Source: JBHOQX01 sp042408595 (lineage in GTDB: Bacteria > Chloroflexota > Chloroflexia > Chloroflexales > Roseiflexaceae). Taken from it: a stretch of DNA of 62,135 nt. Both the position numbers and the translations under genes were made by a program. The stretch lies in NCBI GenBank assembly GCA_042408595.1, contig JBHOQX010000030.1:1-62135 (forward strand). The letters are read 5' to 3'. Shown in pieces: positions 58,043 through 62,135 of the stretch. A model generated the notes under the pieces. It ran no database searches. It was given only the letters and a program-made list of their open reading frames with translations, and was not told the DNA's origin. Each line of letters begins with the position of its first letter. Position 1 is the first letter of the stretch.

Positions 58043-59026
58043 ATGCACAGCAAAGTTGTGATTATCGGCTCGGGACCGGCGGGGCTGACGGCGGCGCTCT
58101 ACGCCGCCCGGGCGAACCTGGAGCCGCTGGTGGTGCGCGGGCTCCAGCCGGGCGGCCTGATCGCGACGACCAGCGAGGTCGAGAATTACCCCGGCTTTGT
58201 CGAGCCGATCGGCGGCTTCGAGTTGGCCGATAACATGGAGAAACAGGCGGCCCGCTTCGGCGCGCAGTTCAAGGACGCGCTGATCGAGCAGGTCGATGTT
58301 GCGGAGCGCCCTTTCAAGCTCACGACCGACGGCGGCGAGGTGATCACCGCCGACACACTGATCGTCGCCACCGGCGCCTCGCCGCGCAAGCTGGGCGTGC
58401 CGGGCGAGGAGAAGCTGGCGAACCGCGGCGTCTCGTATTGTGCCACCTGCGACGGCTTCTTTTTCCGCGGCAAGCGGGTGGTGGTCGTCGGTGGAGGCAA
58501 CAGCGCGCTGGACGAGGGGCTGTTTCTCACGCGCTATGTCACCGAGTTGGTGATCATCCACCGGCGCGATCAGCTCCGCGCTGACCCGATCCTGCAGGAG
58601 CGGGCCTTCGCCAACCCGAAGGTGCGTTTCATCTGGGACTCGGTTGTCGAGGAGATCTTGGGCGAGCAGAACGTCACCGGCGTGCGCATCCGCAATCTGA
58701 AGACCGGCGAGGAGACAACGCTGGAGACCGATGGCGTCTTTCCCTACATCGGCCACATCCCGAACACCCGGCTGTTCGTGGGGAAACTAGAGCTAGACGC
58801 GAGCGGCTATATTGTGACCGACGGTCGTACCCGGACGAATGTGCCGGGCGTGTTCGCCGCCGGCGACGTGGTCGATCACATCTACCGCCAGGCGGTGACC
58901 GCCGCCGCCGAAGGGTGCATGGCGGCGATGGAGGCGACATGGTACCTGGCCGAGGCGGAGCACGTGCTCCTGAAGAGCCAGGCCGCGCCGGCGCAGGTCG
59001 AGCCGCCGGCGCTGGGGCAGTGGTAG
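58043..59026 (+). CDS. trxB: Thioredoxin-disulfide reductase
   Basis: Transfers electrons from NADPH through FAD to thioredoxin. 327 residues, low-molecular-weight type. FAD motif VIIGSGPAGLTAALYAARA (6-24), redox centre SYCATCDG with Cys 133 and Cys 136, NADPH motif VVVVGGGNSALDEGLFLTR and C-terminal FAD motif GVFAAGDVVDHIYRQA are in place. The usual HRRDxxRA NADPH phosphate site is IHRRDQLRADP. The last 15 residues are a variable tail. Reading starts at 58043 after GAAAGG. Confidence 0.95.
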   Translation: MHSKVVIIGSGPAGLTAALYAARANLEPLVVRGLQPGGLIATTSEVENYPGFVEPIGGFELADNMEKQAARFGAQFKDALIEQVDVAERPFKLTTDGGEVITADTLIVATGASPRKLGVPGEEKLANRGVSYCATCDGFFFRGKRVVVVGGGNSALDEGLFLTRYVTELVIIHRRDQLRADPILQERAFANPKVRFIWDSVVEEILGEQNVTGVRIRNLKTGEETTLETDGVFPYIGHIPNTRLFVGKLELDASGYIVTDGRTRTNVPGVFAAGDVVDHIYRQAVTAAAEGCMAAMEATWYLAEAEHVLLKSQAAPAQVEPPALGQW

Positions 59027-59034
59027 GGTGTCAA

Positions 59035-59104
59035 CCAACGCCGAACGCCGGCTGTACCGGACCGCAACGCGCGATCCCGAAGGTCGGCCGGCGTTCGGCG
59101 TTGG
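59035..59104. terminator. 18-bp perfect inverted repeat between convergent genes
   Basis: CCAACGCCGAACGCCGGC at 59035-59052 and its exact complement at 59087-59104, with 34 nt between. It sits 8 bp past the trxB stop and 8 bp past the oxidoreductase stop on the other strand, so it may terminate both. No T-run. Confidence 0.6.
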
Positions 59105-59112
59105 GGCTTCGC

Positions 59113-60195
59113 CTAGTGTTCGATCAGCGGCTCCGGACGCTCCACCGTGCTAGCGATGTCCAGCCGCCGCCCCTCGGCCGCCGTCTCCAGCAGCGCGTGC
59201 ATCACGTCGAGCACGTGATAGGCCAGCCGCCCGCTCGCCCGGTAGCTGCCGCCCTCGCGGAGCGCCCGCGCCATATCGGCCACGCCTAGGCCGCGGCTGT
59301 TGTCGCTGTGCCCGGCGATCAACGGCACCTCCTCCCAGGCCCGCGCGCCCGGGCGGAAGAGGCGTACCGGCCCGCCGAACGTGTTCGGGTCGGGCACGCT
59401 GAGCGTCCCTTCGCTGCCGTAAATTTCGATTCGCGGCAACTCCGCCGCCCAGACATCGAACGACATGATCATCGTCGCGATCGGCCCGGTGGCGAAATCG
59501 AGCACGCCGGCGATGTGGGTTGGCGTCTCGACCGCGATCCTCGTGCCGTATTTCGGCTTGCTGGTGATCAGCCGCTCCGGGAAGCTGATACGCGCCGAGC
59601 CGGCTACACGCGCGACCGGGCCGAGCAGCGAGACGAGCGCGGTGATGTAATACGGCCCCAAGTCGAACAGTGGCCCCCCGCCGACCTTATAGAAGAACTC
59701 CGGATCGGGGTGCCAGCTCTCCGGGCCGTGGCCAGCCATGAACGCAGTCGCGGCGACCGGCTCGCCGATCGCGCCCTCGTCGATCAGGCGGCGGCAGGTT
59801 TGGAGTCCCGCCCCGAGGAAGGTATCCGGCGCACAGCCGACGAGCAGACCGCGCGCATCGGCCAGATCCAGCATCTGTCGGGCTTCCTCGCGGGTGATCG
59901 CCAGCGGCTTCTCGTTGTACACACTCTTGCCGGCTTGGAGCGCAGCCAACGCCACGGCGCCATGGGCGGCCGGGATGGTCAGGTTGATCACCAAGTCGAT
60001 CGCCGGGTCGGCGAGCAACTCCTCCGGCTGGCAGGCGCGCGGCACCTCGTACTCTGTCGCTCGCGCCCGCGCCCGCGCCAGGTCGATATCCGCGACGGCC
60101 ACGACCGGCAGCCCGAAAGCCGGGCAGTTTTTCAGATAGACGCCGCTGATGTTGCCGCAACCGATGATACCGACTTTCACCTGCGAAACTGTCAT
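59113..60195 (-). CDS. Gfo/Idh/MocA-family NAD(P)-dependent oxidoreductase
   Basis: 360 residues. Rossmann domain with KVGIIGCGNISGVYLKNC (about 7-24), the family EKP motif in YNEKPLAITREEARQ (about 97-111) and the catalytic-type block GGGPLFDLGPYYITALVSLL with the usual D-x2-x2-H position as DLGPYY. C-terminal beta-sheet dimerisation domain. It acts on sugars or inositols, substrate unknown. It starts 24 bp after the ThuA gene and is co-transcribed with it, a common pairing in sugar catabolism. Confidence 0.9.
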   Translation of the reverse strand: MTVSQVKVGIIGCGNISGVYLKNCPAFGLPVVAVADIDLARARARATEYEVPRACQPEELLADPAIDLVINLTIPAAHGAVALAALQAGKSVYNEKPLAITREEARQMLDLADARGLLVGCAPDTFLGAGLQTCRRLIDEGAIGEPVAATAFMAGHGPESWHPDPEFFYKVGGGPLFDLGPYYITALVSLLGPVARVAGSARISFPERLITSKPKYGTRIAVETPTHIAGVLDFATGPIATMIMSFDVWAAELPRIEIYGSEGTLSVPDPNTFGGPVRLFRPGARAWEEVPLIAGHSDNSRGLGVADMARALREGGSYRASGRLAYHVLDVMHALLETAAEGRRLDIASTVERPEPLIEH

Positions 60196-60219
60196 GGCAA
60201 GATGTCCTTTCAAACAGAA

Positions 60220-60873
60220 TCAGCCGCGGTGGCGGCTGGCCCACAGCATTCCGCGGCGCACCAGTTCGCGCGCCTCGGGCACGTCAAAATCCGCCCGCTG
60301 GTGGCCGAGCGAGCAGTAGAACACCCGCCCCTGGCCCCAGCGCCGCTTCCAGACGACCGGCATCACCACGCCATCGATCCACGGCAGCACCGCGCCGTTG
60401 AAGGTCGTCGTGGCGAGCACCTCGTTGGACGGATCGACGTGCATGTAGTACTGCTCGGAGTGCATGCGGAAGTCGTGCAGCCCAGCGGTGATCGGGTCGT
60501 CCCGGCGGACGATGTTCACGGTGTAGTCGATGATGTTGCCGGGGTGCGCCACCCACTGCCCGCCGACCATGAACTGATACCGAGGATTCTGCCGGAAACT
60601 ATCGGCCATGCCCCCGTGCCACCCAGCGATGCCAACACCGCTGGCCACCGCCGCGAGCAAACCCGCCTCTTGCTCAGGTGTGATCGTGCCCATGCTCCAC
60701 ACCTGCACGATGAGATCCAGCGCCCGCAACCGCTCGACATCGCGGTAGACATCGAGGGTCTCGGCAATGTCCACGGCAAAGCCCTGGTCGTGCAGGAAGC
60801 GAGCGAACAATTCCGCGCATTGCCGCGGCTGATGACCTTCCCATCCCCCACAGACGAACATTGCCGACGCCAT
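60220..60873 (-). CDS. ThuA-like trehalose-utilisation domain protein
   Basis: 217 residues with a class I glutamine-amidotransferase-like fold. Motifs WEGHQPRQCAELFARFL, the loop ASGVGIAGWHGGMADSF (the family HGG) and MHSEQYYMHVDPSNEVL are typical of ThuA. The GAT catalytic Cys is absent in the family. It is implicated in conversion of trehalose/sucrose-derived 3-keto sugars together with Gfo/Idh partners. First gene of the pair; 53 bp separate it from the pyrophosphatase stop upstream. Confidence 0.85.
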   Translation of the reverse strand: MASAMFVCGGWEGHQPRQCAELFARFLHDQGFAVDIAETLDVYRDVERLRALDLIVQVWSMGTITPEQEAGLLAAVASGVGIAGWHGGMADSFRQNPRYQFMVGGQWVAHPGNIIDYTVNIVRRDDPITAGLHDFRMHSEQYYMHVDPSNEVLATTTFNGAVLPWIDGVVMPVVWKRRWGQGRVFYCSLGHQRADFDVPEARELVRRGMLWASRHRG

Positions 60874-60925
60874 CTGTCCTCCTTCCGTGCGTTCGCGCAC
60901 CGTCTCAGTGCTAGCGCGACCGCGG

Positions 60926-61441
60926 TCATACCGGCGCATTGTTCAGCGATTGGTGATACCGCTCGCGGCACTCGGCGATCACCTGCAGGGCAGTCCTCGC
61001 ATCGTGCCAGCCCAGCACCTCGGTTTGCTTGGGCTCCAAGAGCTTATAGGTCGCAAAGAAGGTCTCGATCTCGCGCAGCCAGTGCTCTCCCAGGTCCGCG
61101 AGGGTCGCCACATGCGCGTAGCGAGGATCGCCAACCGGCACCGCCAGCACTTTGAAGTCGGACCCCTTCTCGTCATGCATCTCTAATCCGCCCAACGGGC
61201 GCGCCTCAATCACACAGCCGGGGAACGTCGGTTCTTGAACCAGCACGAGAATATCGAGGTGGTCTCCATCTTCTGCCAGCGTGTCAGGAATGAATCCGTA
61301 GTCCGCGGGGTAATGGACCGAGGAGTAGAGCACGCGGTCTAGCCGGAAGGTATGCGATCGCTCGTCATACTCATACTTGTTCCGGCTGCCCCGTGGGATC
61401 TCGATAAACGCGAGCACAGTCGAGAGTGCTTCATTGTGCAT
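60926..61441 (-). CDS. ppa: Inorganic pyrophosphatase (family I, soluble)
   Basis: Hydrolyses pyrophosphate, driving biosynthesis. 171 residues, usual length. Signature IEIPRGSRNKYEYD, then YPADYGFIPDTLAEDGDHLD with the metal-binding Asp cluster (D-G-D-x-L-D) and DIVLV-like DILVLVQEPTFPGC follow in order; KVLAVPVGDPRY holds the third Asp position. ATG 61441 has GAGG 7 bp before it; a GTG 6 bp earlier is possible. Confidence 0.93.
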   Translation of the reverse strand: MHNEALSTVLAFIEIPRGSRNKYEYDERSHTFRLDRVLYSSVHYPADYGFIPDTLAEDGDHLDILVLVQEPTFPGCVIEARPLGGLEMHDEKGSDFKVLAVPVGDPRYAHVATLADLGEHWLREIETFFATYKLLEPKQTEVLGWHDARTALQVIAECRERYHQSLNNAPV

Positions 61442-61844
61442 CAGCACACCTCACCAGACGGCGGCAAGCGCATCGTCATCATTCACCGGTCGGCCCTAGC
61501 GTCGCTCTTCAATCACCCTGTGCCCGCATTGGCACGGACGCTGGATTTCCACAGGAAGGGATGATAACGAAAGGGACGGCCCGCTGATCTATTGTGCGTT
61601 TTTGTGGTTCGCTGAGACAACACCGGCACAGGAGGCATGGTAGGCTGTTTAGCAGGACGTCCCTGGGATGCATCATCCCAAGGCGCAGACGAGACAGAGC
61701 CAAACGGGCTGGGCGTGACAACGACCCTGTCCCGCTCCTCTCTTGAGTGACACCAGAGGGTGGCACCAGGGCCGGAGTGTGACGGCAGAGAAGGAAGCTA
61801 GGCGGCCTGCCCGCGCTCCGGCAAGCACCGGCTTCGGCGAGTGC
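61442..61844. other. Intergenic region, no gene seen
   Basis: The part of the 465-bp gap upstream of ppa. No tRNA or clear ORF. At 61755-61768 AGAGGGTGGCACCA resembles a T-box core but no plus-strand gene follows. The hairpin GACAG..CTGTC (about 61695-61733) may be part of a structured leader or chance. Confidence 0.4.
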
Positions 61845-61878
61845 GGCACTGCCGGTTCTGCGTACTGCCGGCAGTGCC
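61845..61878 (-). terminator. Hairpin downstream of the right-edge gene
   Basis: GGCACTGCCGG at 61845-61855 and its exact complement at 61868-61878, 12-nt loop, 28 bp past the stop at 61907. No T-run. Confidence 0.5.
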
Positions 61879-61906
61879 ACGGTCACCCCGGATTGACCGG
61901 CTGCGG

Positions 61907-62135
61907 CTACTCGGTGGGCGTGGCCGCCGGCGTCGCGGCTGGCAACGATTCACCGAGCGCCCACACTTGGAACTGATCAAATGGGGTCACGGCGCCAACG
62001 ACGGCGTTGGCCTCGTAAAAACCTGAGCCAACCCAGACATCGCCCGCATCCAGCCGGGCACTGAGATCGAGCGTGGTGATGAACGAGCCATTAACCGCCA
62101 GATAGCCGGTGGTGCCGATGACTGCCATCTCGATG
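61907..62135 (-). CDS. C-terminal fragment of probable surface/secreted protein (5' end outside window)
   Basis: Open from the window edge to TAG at 61909-61907; 75 residues visible. A beta-rich segment (FITTLDLSARLDAGDVWVGS then GFYEANAVVG) and FDQFQVWAL recall the end of concanavalin-like jelly-roll domains (DUF1080 / LamG type), in which G-V-x-x-G-x-x and F-x-x-F-x-V-W are common. The tail ESLPAATPAATPTE is Thr/Pro/Ala-rich, as in other exported proteins here. The family call is tentative. Confidence 0.5.
   Translation of the reverse strand, partial: IEMAVIGTTGYLAVNGSFITTLDLSARLDAGDVWVGSGFYEANAVVGAVTPFDQFQVWALGESLPAATPAATPTE

Noticed and set aside
61555..61770. T-box-like sequence (AGAGGGTGGCACC) with a possible structured leader on the plus strand
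   Set aside because: No plus-strand aminoacyl-tRNA synthetase or amino-acid gene follows; the next gene is on the other strand, and Stem I features could not be recognised.

Overview
The window is GC-rich bacterial chromosome with about 55 protein genes on both strands. It most likely comes from the Chloroflexota, class Chloroflexia or a close relative. The reasons are the mixture of protein families (an ECF sigma factor fused to a bifunctional-nuclease domain, Thr/Pro-rich lamin-tail and LPXTG surface proteins, a caa3 oxidase with CtaG, Thr-rich lipoproteins) and intergenic DNA full of short repeated 'words'. This placement rests on recall of gene families, not on a search. No rRNA, tRNA, CRISPR array or prophage was seen. 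The only transposon trace is the last 42 codons of an IS5-type transposase at the left edge.

Region by region. 1-7.7 kb: IS5 remnant; an Nramp manganese transporter behind a consensus promoter overlapped by a 24-bp palindrome; a PAS-STAS (RsbR-like) regulator; a sarcosine/N-methyl-amino-acid oxidase; an O-methyltransferase; an acyl-CoA dehydrogenase; an ECF sigma/anti-sigma pair. 7.7-17.8 kb: a zinc-metalloprotease lipoprotein, an esterase, a frameshifted PRC-barrel relic, an MFS transporter, then a lipid module with two single-hotdog MaoC proteins (HadA- and HadB-like) and two acyl-CoA dehydrogenases, interrupted by a Bax-inhibitor-1 protein and a diguanylate cyclase. 17.9-24.4 kb: a three-gene membrane-stress cluster (YqjD/YqjE type), an LPXTG protein, a MerR regulator whose two palindromic operators flank it, an AI-2E/PerM transporter and a LacD-type aldolase. 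24.5-33.6 kb: an exopolysaccharide cluster on the minus strand (PAP2 protein, GT4, LPG-synthase-like flippase, epimerase, O-antigen ligase, UDP-glucuronate decarboxylase, polyprenyl glycosylphosphotransferase).

33.8-38.6 kb: a complete caa3 cytochrome oxidase operon (subunits II, I, III, IV, then CtaG) read leftward. 38.9-43.4 kb: a two-component system and a sodium/solute symporter that carries its small subunit fused at the N-terminus. 43.5-57.8 kb: MurE, an SGNH hydrolase, the sigma/nuclease fusion, a HAD phosphatase, FemAB-type and PIG-L-type enzymes, an unknown three-gene operon (56-aa protein, 611-aa protein, HEAT-repeat protein), a zinc-motif-less ROK protein and a lamin-tail surface protein. 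57.9-62.1 kb: thioredoxin reductase with a CsoR/CstR-like operator, a Gfo/Idh plus ThuA sugar pair, inorganic pyrophosphatase and the 3' end of a secreted or cell-surface protein.

The features most worth a second look are the sigma/nuclease fusion with its internal ribosome binding site and start, a 115-bp repeat present twice in the same relation to the downstream gene, the MerR operator pair, the symporter fusion, in-frame repeat-like insertions inside conserved enzymes, and a shared extended -10 promoter motif.
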